DNA of 64,000 bases from Costus lasius (Eukaryota; Streptophyta; Magnoliopsida; Zingiberales; Costaceae), in the NCBI GenBank assembly GCA_027563935.2, contig CM050448.1, positions 123,740,493 to 123,804,492 of the forward strand. Direction: 5' to 3'. The position numbers were made by a program, and so were the translations under genes. Shown in pieces: positions 21,514 to 34,000 of this stretch (position 1 is the first letter of the stretch; each line of letters begins with the position of its first letter). Under the pieces are notes generated by a model that saw nothing but the letters and a program-made list of their open reading frames with translations, had not been told where the DNA came from and did no database searches.

Positions 21514-24500
21514 ATGGCCAGGAAGCGGAAATCGGAGGAATCGACGCCGATGGACGAGGCGGACCGGACCCTCTACTCCGCCTTCCGCTGCGCCGCTAAC
21601 TCCCTCTCCCAGCTCTACACACAGGCCATGCACCAGCAGACTCTCTCCTTCCACGCCGGAGAGCGACACGCCTTGGTTCCTCTTCTCCTCCCCCATTCTT
21701 ATTATGTCCCTGTACACCTGCGATTTGGTCATTATCTGATCGCACGTTGTTGATTTGTGGTTCTTCGTTTCCTCGACGACGAGGGTGTCTTAACCTTTAA
21801 CCTGCCGATGTTATCACGTAGTGCGTTTAAAAGTCGTCACTTTTAGTTTCTGTGGATTATACATGGGTGTTGGTTCACCCGTTTCCTTTCTTTTAAGACA
21901 ATGGTATTTGTTATTCTTTTCCCCCGCTTTGTTTCCTTGAATCTGTTGTTCTAAAAGAATCGATGCTCTGCTTGAATGAGTGGTTACTGCTTCGCGAGTT
22001 TCATGCGACAGTGCGACACTAATACATCCTTATAATTTCCTAATGTAGGTTCGCGAAATTGATGTCAAGTTGCGATCTTAATAATCACAACTCACATATC
22101 CTATAAGCTATTTGTTTGCCATAAGATACTGATAAAATCTGTAGTTTTCTCCCACTTCACTTGGGGTATTAGTTTTTGTATGTTCAGATAACAACCATCC
22201 GAGTTGGTTCAATAGATGTTCTAAGAATTCTTCTTCTGTGCGTTATACTAGCAGTTTAATTTGCGGAGTGTGATGTTGTGTTGTATTGTGAACAGTTATC
22301 AACTTCCCAATAAGGTGAGAACTGAAAGTGTTGATAACACCAGAACAAATCGAAAAGGACTTCTCTAGTAGTTTCTGAAAATTTTATTCCATCCGTCCAT
22401 TTTGGCTAAATTAAGCTTTGGATCGTCTGAATTACGGGAACTTTTCCTTTTAGATCATAGAAGCTTTTGCTTCAACTTTCAGTTCGATTTCTTTGGCATG
22501 TAATGCCGCTGCTTGTATAGCATTTGGCCTTATTCAAAATGTTCGTTCCATGTTTTAAGTCGCACTTATTGTTATAGCTAAAGGATCAGACAATTTTTCA
22601 TGTATTTGATGCTTGTCCTTCGCAGCTGTCCTGTTTTAAGCTGTTCTTGAGGTTTCTTTGATTGCACAAATAGGAAATTAGATCATGATTTGCTAGAAAC
22701 TTACATTTTTCTTTATTGTTTACAAAAATAGGAGAGGCTTAACCAGTGGATTTTGAGAGAGCATGAAGTAGAATCAAGGCTGACTGTTGTTGATATTATC
22801 ACCCACATCCAGGTTTTTTTTTTTACTTTCGCTTGTTGGTCGAATTTCTTGAATATTTACATCTACATATTTCCCTATTTTGCTATAACTACTAGAAGAA
22901 TCAAGAAGTTGCAAGTCTGTGGCATCTCGATGTTATTTGTTTGGGCCTTGAGGCTTAATAAGATCCTAGTGATTTTCTCTTTTAAAGTTGTAACTTATTT
23001 GGTGAGAAGAGTGATTAGGTTTACGGGAAAGGAAAATGAGGTATGAGAAGGGGGCAGAAGCAATGAAGTATTTTGAATGGATTAGGAAGTAGATGGTAAT
23101 TTAAGTACTTGAATTTTATTTTCTTTCCGATTGAAGGGTCCTTAAACATGATGTATTCAGTATATAGTTTCTCAAAGGTTTTTAGAGAAGGTTTGTGTAC
23201 AATGAGATGACTTGAGCAAGAGAAACTGTTGTGAACTAATTTTCTGCCACTGAGTCATACAATAACAATTTTCTGATTACTTTGTAGGGATGAGGCCTTG
23301 ACTTCTATGCTCCATTCTTCAAATTGTATGCAAATTACATGCGTTTAGATTTATTATCTTATATGTGTAATAATGATTGGCCTGCCCTTTGCATGGTTGT
23401 CAATAATATTTAAATTTACCAAGCTATTGATATTATGATAAAACTTCTTGCGCATTATAAGCAGTGTTATTAGATAGAGGTTATTGAGCATTCGCAATGC
23501 AATGTTTATAGCGGAAATAGCGGATGCAATGTTTATAGCGGAAGACTATATATAATATTGATGAGTGTAACTAGTAGTTAGTTAAGAAAATCAATAGTGA
23601 TGAAGATGATGTTGAGAATGAAAGGGTTTTGAGGATGAAAATAATCATATAGCTTACTTTTATATGAATATAATATAATATTTTATGTATATAACATATG
23701 TTTCAATTGTTATTTGACTTTCATTATTTGCCCCACTATATTATATTGCAGATTTTTAGCTTTTCACTATTTTCTACATTCTGCTATTGATTTTTGGCTT
23801 TCTACTATTTTCGTAATCCACTATAGACAACACTGATTATAAGAGGCACAAAAATTCCGGAAAACAAATGGCTAAACTATACTGTTGAAAGAAAAAAAAT
23901 CAAATGAATAGGTTCTGCAAATAAAAATGCAAACTTATTCTTGAAAAAACAATAACATGTAGAACCATTAATTTTGCTAACAAATCCTGCATTTACAGTT
24001 TGTTAGCCTTAAAAAACGTAGATATGAGATTCTTACACAAATCAGGTCAAGGAGTTTCTTTAGTCTAACAAAAATCAAAAATTGTATAGTGATGTAATGG
24101 GATAATCACTTTTTTTGAATGATTTAGTAGTCAAGAACCAATAAGATTAATCGCTAAACAAGCATGCTCTGGGTTTCTCATATACAGATATAGTTGGGCC
24201 ATATAAAATAAAAGTTAAATTGTTGATGGATGAAATCATAAATCTGATGACTTTGTGGAGAGAAGAGGAGATAATCACTTAACTAAATCACTAAATGGCA
24301 ATAACATCTATGTACAATACTACAGTGGAGGTTGAACCAAATCATCAATTCCAATTCATGCATCCAAAATTTGCCCCGGTAATATATGAAGAAACCTTTA
24401 TTTGGATGTGTAATGACAAGTAGTATGATCTCAATATGAGAAGAGTTCATGTTATATATGCCGAGTGAAATGATGGATGAGAACTTCAGGCCATGGCTTG

Positions 24501-25906
24501 ATAAATGTTTTGCTTGGGTTATAGGGAGTCGAGTTTAAATACTTAAATGACTTAAATGAATGGTTTTAACAATTTTTTTTTTTGTGAGAGTGACTGTTAA
24601 TCTGGTTTGATAGATGTAAACCTGACATGCTGTTTTTAGAAGCTACAGACATATACGTATATACATATAAATCATTTGTCACAGAAAATCCTGTCATTTT
24701 TAGAGTGGCTGTTAATCTCGAGTTGATAGATGAAACCTGTCATGCTGTTTTTAGAATCTACAAGCACATACGGAGACATATAAATTACTTGTTTTAGAAA
24801 ATCCTGTCTTGTCATGATTGCTTGCGGTGATTGTATAAGTGTATTCTCCTAACATGGAGATTTTCAATACTTGCTCACTATGTAAGCTTCAGAAATTTTA
24901 CCTTTTAAATTCAATCAGCAGATTACTCATTCTCCACTGTGTAAATGAACTTATTTAAGTAGAGACAAAGTAGCAAATCATTGTTGGAGATTTTGGAAAT
25001 GAACATTCCTGCTTTCACCTATTGGCTAATAGTTTTTTTTGTTGTCGGCGAAGCTCACTAGTATTTCTTTGGTGACTCAAGACAACTTTGTCATCATATA
25101 ACCTAGAAATTAGTTCCTTTCAGCATTTTATGATACATTATCTGCTTAGTTTGATTTCTATACTGGTGTTTAATTTGGATTCAAATTGATATTAATTTGA
25201 GTAAACCATATCTTATATTAACCTAAGGAGGTTAATATTATCATGTTGGCATTTTTTTCTATGTTCTTATTTTTTTTGGTTTGCTTAGATGTTATATTTT
25301 CTCATAAAGGTAGAATATTATCATATTTATACGGCCATGCTCTGTGGTTAGCTTAAATGATTTGTATCTTACCTCTTTTTCGTATTTTATTATCCATTAG
25401 CATAGGTGGCATGTTGCTTCTGGACTGACTCTCTCATTTTAGCTGGATAAGACACTTACCAAAAACGAATTTAAAATATTTATAAACTTTTTTATATGAG
25501 GGCTTTTGTCATGCAGAACGAGATAGACTACGGAGGACAGGATGCAACGTCTCCGGTGTTGGCATTCCAGCAGCATACACAATCTACTCTGAATTTTATG
25601 AACTTGAGCCTCCAACCCTCTTCTGGTATATCAGGCCAAGCATCCACTTGTTCTGTTCCTCGTGGTAATCCTGATCAAGCGAAATACCCTGTTTCCGAAA
25701 ATACAATACCCAGCCCTGCATGTGGCATCCCTCAGCACGATAACCTTGTGCAGGCAAGTGATTATTATACAAATTCTCTACCCACAGGAAGTAACGGGGC
25801 TAGAAACCATGATGCTAACCAAAACCAGAATCATAACTCTATCAGCTCCTATGATTCATCTATGGATATGCACCCAGATAGTCCAACAAATGGATCTTCT
25901 GATTAA
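21514..25906 (+). CDS. Conserved plant protein of unknown function, three exons
   Basis: Exons 21514-21675, 22732-22812 and 25517-25906 join in phase 0 with GT-AG borders to give 210 residues. The N-terminus MARKRKSEESTPMDEADRTL is basic, then acidic. The stretch AANSLSQLYTQAMHQQ through AGERHALERLNQWI to VDIITHIQNEIDYG (about 27-87) is helical, and I recognise it as conserved among plant proteins of the same exon layout. These are usually annotated as uncharacterised, sometimes as 'holocarboxylase synthetase-like', which the sequence does not support. The C-terminal 125 residues are Ser/Asn/Gln-rich and probably disordered. The basic RKRK near the start could be a nuclear signal. The first donor (TTG|GTTCCT) is weak by consensus but fits frame and family. 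Intron 2 (2.7 kb) holds a hAT MITE and a tandem duplication. Confidence 0.82.
23462..23835. mobile_element. hAT-type MITE in intron 2, 8-bp target duplication
   Basis: Ends CAGTGTT / AACACTG are inverted. The flanks are exact 8-bp direct repeats ATTATAAG (23454-23461 and 23836-23843). The 374-bp size, AT-rich interior and lack of transposase fit a non-autonomous hAT element. Confidence 0.85.
24590..24808. repeat. Imperfect tandem duplication, about 115 bp period
   Basis: Copies start near 24590 and 24705, share GTTAATCT..TTGATAGATG and CATGCTGTTTTTAGAA, and differ at scattered bases. The duplication lies inside intron 2 of the 21.5 kb gene. Confidence 0.75.
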
Positions 25907-27940
25907 GTTCTCTACATGTAGCTTAATAGTTTACTCTTGTGATGTAAATAGTTCTACATTCTCAATCGGAAGTTCTTACAACAGCCTCCAGGTATGTTGG
26001 TATGACAGTGGGCAAATAAGTTCAATGCACATATCAGAAGCTTCTGTTCCCCATCACAGTTGGAACTGCTTTTCAAATTTAGGTCTTTGACATTGCATGT
26101 TCTTCATATGTTCTGTGCTTGTCAAGCCTAGGTTGATTTGGCCTCTTTCAAATTCTATATTTGTATTTGTAAAGATGCGCGTGCTTTTATTTCTTCATTT
26201 ACTCGAAAGACTTGTTTTGTTACGTGTTTAGATCTGTGTTCACCCTGCTATACAAGAAACGCCAGTGAGGCATGACTCTTATTTGCTAAGAAGCTAGACT
26301 TGGAACAGTCCAGGAACCCATTAGTTTTGTCATTGTTGTAGATTTGTGTGATCATGCTGTTATAGTCAAGTACGGTGCTTAAACATATAACATATTTGCT
26401 ACGAAGCTAGACTTGAGCTGCCCAGAAACTCGGTGGTTTTTTCAGTGATACTGAATATTTTGGCAAGGCAAGCAAGATTTTGAACGGTGTTCATACAAAT
26501 AAAATTTCCAACTAGAGAGGCATAATATAATTTTATTTTGTTAACTTGATGCACATAAAGATAAATTAATAAAGTATTTTATTTTGTAAAGACTTAATTA
26601 TCAAATATTAAAAGATAATTTACTGGTCTACAGACTAAAATAAATATTAGCTATTTTTTTCTATTTTTCCATTGTCTTACACTTTTAACTTTTAAATATT
26701 ATTAGAAAAATATATAAAAATTTAATTTTTATTAACTTGTATATAAAAAATAGTAGATTTATTTTGCAGTATTAAAATTGTGATGTGCAATATAGTTGAT
26801 ATATACTATGTTTGTGTTGATTGTGAAAACTAGACAGAAATGAATAACAATTAGTAGATGGCAATGGTTGATGAGTGGAAGGCGATGAGAGAGCTGAAGG
26901 TGAATTGTTGAGCCAACTAGTTGAGGGTGAATCGCCATATGCAAATACTAGAGGCGAGTCATTGAGTTGAGACTTCTTAGATTATAAACCGTAGAGTGCT
27001 AGATTCACTTGTAGCTAGAGCTGAGGTTTTTTCTTGTTGAGTGTCGACGATAATAGAGTGTTCAATGAGAAAATAGTCTAATCAATTAATTCATTGTTGA
27101 AGTGGTGAAGGAGCGCAGGAGGGTGAGCAAGATGGGTTTCAAAGTTAAATTAAGGCAAAAAAAAAAAAATGTTAAGACCCAAGGAAGATAATATTATGTC
27201 ACGTCTAATAAAGGAATTAATTGATTAATTTGGAGAGCCGGTGATCTAATTTATTAAAATATTTAAATTTATTAAGTTTTATATACTATATTAATTTTTC
27301 TTCCATGTGAAATAAACTAGGATATTATAAATAAACCATTTTAGAAGAAATTTCAGTACTTTTGCAATTATGCACAACAAATGGCTAATCACAATATTAT
27401 ATTAGATATTTAATATACAAATATTAATGTAAATTTAGGAGAGGAGGTAATGGGCAGAAAATAATGATAATATGGATTTATAATGAGGCAAATACCAGTA
27501 CATACATACTATAAATCATCAAAATAAGGGGGAAAACATGTATTTTTTTTACCTTTTTAATTTACTTGTGCCCCCTATTTCTAAGGCATTGCTATTTATA
27601 AGTGGCGAGTTTTTTTATTCAGATGGGAATAAAACGAGAAAACGAGTTTTTTTATTCAGATGGGAATAAAACGAGAAAAATAAAGTTTCCTCTTAATTTT
27701 ATTTTATTTTCAGTTTAAAAAAGAAAACGAGTTATTTTTAATTTTTATATTTTTTTTACTTTCCCTCCTATGGACACTTAAGAAACTAAACGTAAGTTAT
27801 CTGGCAACTCTCCGATCGAAAACCGTAAATAAAGAAAGAAAACAACACGTTCCCTTGAATGGAAGGAAATAAATAATAGAAGTATAGAACACCTTCCTCC
27901 CCAATCTGCGTCGATTTAGAGCCCACTGATCGCGCTTCCG
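25907..27940. other. Intergenic, AT-rich
   Basis: Contains the 3' UTR of the previous gene and mostly AT-rich DNA. A 37-bp unit is duplicated in tandem at 27606-27678 (GATGGGAATAAAACGAGAAAA). No coding frame is supported; the frame at 26759-26944 minus has no family. Confidence 0.5.
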
Positions 27941-27950
27941 AAACCCTAGA
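27941..27950 (+). promoter_or_regulatory. Telo-box-like element upstream of MLN51
   Basis: AAACCCTAGA lies about 115 bp before the start codon. Such AAACCCTA boxes are frequent near transcription starts of plant genes for RNA and translation functions. Functional use here is inferred. Confidence 0.45.
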
Positions 27951-28063
27951 GTTCTCTTCGATTTCTCCTTCTTGCTTTGAGGCTTCGGTCTGTTTCGCGA
28001 TTTTTAAGCTCTTGGTCTTTGTTGTGGATTTGGACCTCCTGATTAGGGTTTCCGTGAAGATCG

Positions 28064-31000
28064 ATGACGACTCGCGGCGAGCAGGACGAGTACGAGAGCG
28101 ATCCCGACGACACGCCTCTCCCCTCGTTGCGTCGGAGGGAGGCCAGCGACGATGAAGACGGGGAGGTCTCTGGCGGTGGGGCGAAGACCACAAGTAAGGA
28201 GCCGAGGGCTTCGGAAGGATCTGATGGGGAATCGGATGAGCAGGGCGGAGCGCAGGTGTACGATGATGAGGACGAAGAGGAGGAAGATGAGCTGGAAGAG
28301 TACTACGACGAGGAGGGAGAATTAGGGGAAGAGGAGGAATTGGAACCCGAGGAGGCAATCGCAGGACGCTACGGTGTTGCAGTGAAGGAGAGGAGCCCTA
28401 AGAATGAACAGCAGACCGTCGAATATGAGGACCAAGGAGATGGGGTTCCGAGATCTGGCGGAGACACAATTGAACAGGGAGACAATGATCAGGTGGTGGC
28501 GGAGGAAAATGAGAAGAAGGAGGATGAGCCGTATGCTGTGCCTACTGCTGGAGCTTTCTACATGCATGACGACCGATTCCAGGATAATGCAAGGGGGCGC
28601 CGCAGGTTATATCACTTTTCCTGCTTTTTTTTTTTTTTCAAAAACCTTAAGTAGGGTAATTACCCTTGGAGGAATTCTTGTTTCCTGGATCAACTAGTTG
28701 ATTTGATATCTTTTATTTTAGCCATATCAATTATACCAGTTCATATGTAATATACGCTGATGTCCGGATGGAGGGAGTTATAAAGCCTGCTAGTTTACAC
28801 TATTATAACAATGCTTTCTAGCCGGTGGCACATGAAGTATTCCCGTTGTGGAAAATACCTCAACATGCTAACAGGCAGTATGACAAAAGAAGTACTTTCT
28901 CTAGATGATGCTGTAAGAAAAACACAAGAATATATAGTTGTTGGGTTCACCTTGCAAGTTTGCTAGGTGCCTAAAATTCTCGATTACGGAGACTCAACCT
29001 ACATTGGCTTTACAGAACCTCTTGTCCTAACAATGTTCAAGGCAAAATGATGCAATTAACAAGAGGCAGAGAATAAAAGATTGGGAAAAAGAAACTCTAA
29101 ACTACATCTATGTTTTTATTGCATTAAAACATTTTGTAGGCTTAAAGTCCAATAATCATTAACATCACTACTATAGGTTGACTATCCATTGCCCTATAAC
29201 TATAAATCTTGACAATTTATCATTCTCCATTGGAAAAAAAATTAATGAGACGAGATGAATTGATGCTATAACTTAGATGATGAAAGTGGCTGATGAGCAT
29301 GGGGTCCGAAGGGCATGCTCAACACAAAGTAACAGAGTTTGTCTTTATTAATTCATTCATTTTCTTTATAACACTACGAATGCCAAAAGAAAGAGTAGTA
29401 CTTATCATGAGGTGATAAAACTGTATTTACCAAGTGGAGGTAATGGCATTACTTGCTTATAAGTGTCAATGCTGTGCAAACATGGAGGTTTTGAAGTCAC
29501 CAGTAAATTAGTAAGTTTTATGTAGTAAGAAATTGCTTCAATGTTTAAATCTGTTGATGATTAAGTACTAGCGTAGAAGCATCAAAACCAAGTTTCCTTT
29601 TAATAAAAAATAATCGTGTAACTCTGGCATATGTTTTTATAAGTATTTTCATGGAAGCATTGAAGGACATGTTTCCTTCATTATATTTGTTGTGAATCAA
29701 CATATAATTTAAAATGTCATTGTACGTAACTTTTTTCTTAACATCATTTTCACATGGATATGATGAACAGAAATCAGCTGATTCAAGTGGATGAAGAGAA
29801 AAGAGTAAAGTGACTATACCAATTGGTTTACTAGGTGAAAAAATCATAAACATTTAATGAACATTTGCTTTGTAATTTCTTGTTCATAATTGATTTATTA
29901 AAAATTAGCAATTAGTGAAACTAATCCCAAGTTCCTAATTCACTAATTATTTGTACCTAAGTAAATTAATGTTTGATCGTGAGCTTCAGTTTTACCATTT
30001 ATTTGGAGATGAAGATAGATGGAAATTTTAAGTGTCTTATATGTACTTATCTCATTTTATTCAATAAATTTAATGGCCATATTCAACACAATAGGTTTAT
30101 GTAATCCATGCAACTTAACAATTGCCACGGAGAACAACTTTGCTACTTGTAAGTATATTCTTTTTTTCCATATCAAATGAAATAGGTAAAAGCTTTTGTT
30201 TTATCTTTTGCCCTTAGCCATTTGACAGATACTATTTCTTATACATGGCTGGAAAATCCGACAAGAATAGTTGTTTCCCTTACCTAAATGAGCAATGACC
30301 TCGAAAATCTAATTTTTTATATTGGAACTCTACAAGGTAGAATTACCTATAGCGCATGGTTTTTATAATCTGTTTGTACTGCTCTGGGAGGCATGTATTA
30401 GTTTGAGACACAGGCGGTAGCTAATTTAGATTGAGATTGAAAATCTTGACCTATGGAAATACATAGCCCCTAAATAGGTAGCTCATGGCCTAGTCCAATG
30501 TGCCAAAATGGTCTCATCATCTAACAATCTCAAAAATATTTTTTCTTGATTCAGTTATCTAGAGATTTGAGTGATCAAAGATAGAGAGTGCCAATCTTAG
30601 GGAGTTGTAGTGGTTTTATTGAAGTGCCACTTGACCATGTGTGGTAAAAAATGTGATTGGTCAAAACACCTTGTGCCTTTCATGCTTTTGATATATACAG
30701 CTTGCCATATTTTTTTCTGCCATTTTTGAAATCATGTTTGATTGTAATGTTGGTTCCTTACAATTAGAGCATATGATCTTTAATTTTAGTTGTTGCATTG
30801 TTTGTTACTTTTAAAGCTTATTTTTGTATGGCTAGAAACTAGACTTGGCAATTCGGGTCAGTGGGTCATAAACGGGTCATGTCAGCTATGATCCGTGACC
30901 CGATTAGGTAAACCTGAACACGACCCGTTTAATTAATTGAGTTAAAATGTGTAATCCAAACACGACACGAGATTAACCAGGTCAACCCGACACGATCCGA

Positions 31001-34000
31001 ATAACCCGTTTATTAAATGGGTCATACATTAACCCGAATACCAACACGACCCGAATAACCTATTTAATAATTGGGTCATTTATTAACCCGACCCAACCCG
31101 ACCCGATTATAACCAAATCACAAGTATACCAATATCACAAATATAACAAAAAAAATCACAAATATATATAACCAACCAAATCACAAATATCATCACAAAT
31201 ACAATATAACCAACCAAATCACAATTCACAAATATAACCAACCAAATCACAAATTCAATATAACCAAATCACAAATACCATCACAAATACAATATAACGA
31301 AATCACAAATACCATCACATTAATTAATATCCATTTACTTCTTGAATAAGGGATGAATTAGTTCCTATCTCTAAAGAACTATCAACACAAAGGAGCATTT
31401 TAGTGCCCTAAAAGTGCAATTGTCTTTATACACTAATATACAAACATTCCCAATAATCTTAAAAGTAGGAACAAGAAATTGGTTAACTAAAATGATATTA
31501 ACATCCACCACATCTTTAGAGCAACTATCTCAAATCTTTGAGGACTAGTTTATTAATAGTCAAAGCATCTCGAGAAGTGGGACTTCAAATCAGCTTCACT
31601 TTCCACTACATGACTCGGAAATCGAGTACTAAAGAATGTCTGTAGGCTTCAGCTGAAGAATGAATGTCTTTATCCATCATGAAATTGCTAGTATGATTTC
31701 CTTAACGATGCATAGAATTCTTCCAGTAGCCGCTCGATGCTCCTTCTTGAGGTCATCATGTTAGTAATCTTAAAGGTTCTTAGCTCATTCTTCAGATCTG
31801 CAAGAAAGATAAGAGAGAATGTCTTTCACTTAATCACGTATACGTCTTGTTTACCTTCTGAAAGTTAGTGTGACCATATGACTGCAAGTGCTCTTGTAGT
31901 AATATGCACCTGATTGTTTCATGGATCTGAGTGGCAGATTTGTGCCATTGGCAGCGCAGAAGGTAAGAAACTTTCTCATAAGCTTTGGTGTGTCAGTAGA
32001 AACCAGAACCTCCCTCTGCAAACAATAATCAGATGTAGTTATTAAGAAAAATCTTAACAAGCTGCAAGAAGAAAAGGAAGTGTCAGAGAAAAGTAATGGT
32101 GCTTGCCGCGGTTATCGAGTGGATGGAGGCGTGGGAAGCAGAGTTTCTTTGTCTTGGCAAGCTAATGGTGCTTGCTTCAGCCTGTCGAGTGGATGGAGGC
32201 GTGGCAAGCAGAAAGGGATGGATGGAGGCGAGACTGAGCTGGAGGCGACGAGAGATGGCGGTGAGTGCAGGAGCTAGGAGGCGAGACCGAGAGATGGCGA
32301 TGAGTGCAGGAGCTAGGAGGCGACTGAAGCAGTGGAAGCGACGAGAGATCTGGCCGGCGACGGGAGAGGGAAAGAGAAATTTGGCCGGCGACGGGGAAGA
32401 CGGGAAGAAGCATGGAGCGGTGGAGGCGACAGGGAAGAAGGCGTGGAGCAGCGGAGGCGACGGGACAGAAGGCGTGGAGCGGTGGAGGCGATGACCGGCG
32501 ACGGGAAAGAAGGGAAGAAGCATGGAGCTGTGGAGGCGATGGGAACAAAGGCGTGGAGTGACGGAGGTGATGGGAACGAAGGCGTGGAGCGGTGGAGGCG
32601 ATGGGCGATGGGAAGGGAGAAATTTCAATCGGCTGAAAGAAGATTTAGGGTTTAGAGATTTAGATTTTAGGGTTAGTAAATTGTAAATAGACTTGTTGGG
32701 CTGTGTGGGCTTAAACAAAAAATTGGGCATGTGTTTAATACATGAGATTGGGTTGAGTGGGTAGACTCTAGAAATTAAAAAATATATATATACTTTATAA
32801 TTTAAACGGGTTAGGCAGGTCAACCCGTATATGATCCGACACGACCTGATTATTTTTAGGTCATAAACGGGTTGACCTGTTTATGACCCGAATACGATTA
32901 TGGGTTTATGACCCGAATACGATTATGGCTGACCCGAACCCGCATAAATTCGTGTCGGGTCGGGTTAGTTTTTACCAGGTCTACTAGAAACCCAGCTTGG
33001 ATTTTCTTGTTTCGGAAAATGCATGTTTTTTTAGCCATTCCACGTTATTTTTTATTAGTGTTGGAAAGGAAGAAACAAGGTATGCAGAAGACGTGCAATT
33101 ATATATTATTTTTCTTAGCAGTTGTCTTTTTATATACTTTTTTGTTGTAGTATCCTTATTCTATAGTCCTTTGAAATACTTCCTCTTAATAACAACCCAG
33201 GCGAATGTTTGGTGTGAGGAAGTTGTGGGATGCCAAGGATGAAAAGGCATGGGTGCATGATAGATTTGAAGAGATGAATCTGCAAGAAGCACGATACAAT
33301 GAGGTGCGTTGTGATATTTCTATACAACAGAAAATTAATGCTTTTTCATCCAACCATTTCATAATAGAATCATTTGTTTTTAAAGATCTGTTTTATCTGT
33401 TGGTGCTGAAATATATAACGTGTTCCAGTATAGCCTGAGACCAAGAGACCATTCTAGAGGGCGTGGTGGTCGCAAAAGTAGGGATGTGGATCGAGGTTAT
33501 GGTAGAGGTAGTAAGCATCGTCCTTATAATGATGTTATGAACAATCAAAACCGTGTCCCAAGGTCTGTAAGAGGGAGAGGCCCCAGACGATATGATACTC
33601 TTCCAAAGATCAGCAAAGACATTCCTGCTACAGCATACAAACAGTATGGAGAAACTTTGGGCTTCTCTTTGTTCTTTGACGAAAATGTATTCTTCCTGTT
33701 GTGGATTTACATGTGTTGTTTATCTTGTTTTATATTTCTTTTCCAGATCAGCTGCTAAACCTCGTGATTCATCAGCAAATTCTAGTTCAAAGAAACTCAC
33801 TTCTCAAACTGCAGATATTCGAACAGATCCTGTTGTTCCCCAAAAGCAAACTTTTGCTTCAAGTCTGAATTATGCCTCACCCCCTTTTTACCCCTCTGGA
33901 TCGCCAAATTCGAACCAAGATCTCTCATTGACTCAAGAAAGTAATATACAAGCTGGAATTGCTAATAAGAATCTATCTTATTCTAAGCATACAGAGGCGA

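Larger units (their letters stand above)
30840..32983. mobile_element. Non-autonomous hAT element, 2.1 kb, with 8-bp target duplication, in MLN51 intron 1
   Basis: Ends TAGACTTGGCAA and TTTACCAGGTCTA are imperfect inverted repeats. They are flanked by exact direct repeats CTAGAAAC (30832-30839 and 32984-32991). Subterminal DNA at both ends is dense in GGGTCA/TGACCC and CGACCCGA motifs, in both orientations, as in hAT elements where they serve as transposase binding sites. No transposase frame was found. The interior holds an AT-rich minisatellite (about 31115-31325) and a purine-rich minisatellite (about 32220-32640). Confidence 0.85.

Noticed and set aside
27786..28358. 190-residue minus-strand frame over the MLN51 start
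   Set aside because: It is the antisense of the acidic, GC-rich MLN51 exon 1 and leader; Pro/Arg-rich translation without domain.
32083..32823. 246-residue minus-strand Pro/Ser-rich frame
   Set aside because: Direct product of the purine-rich minisatellite in the hAT element.
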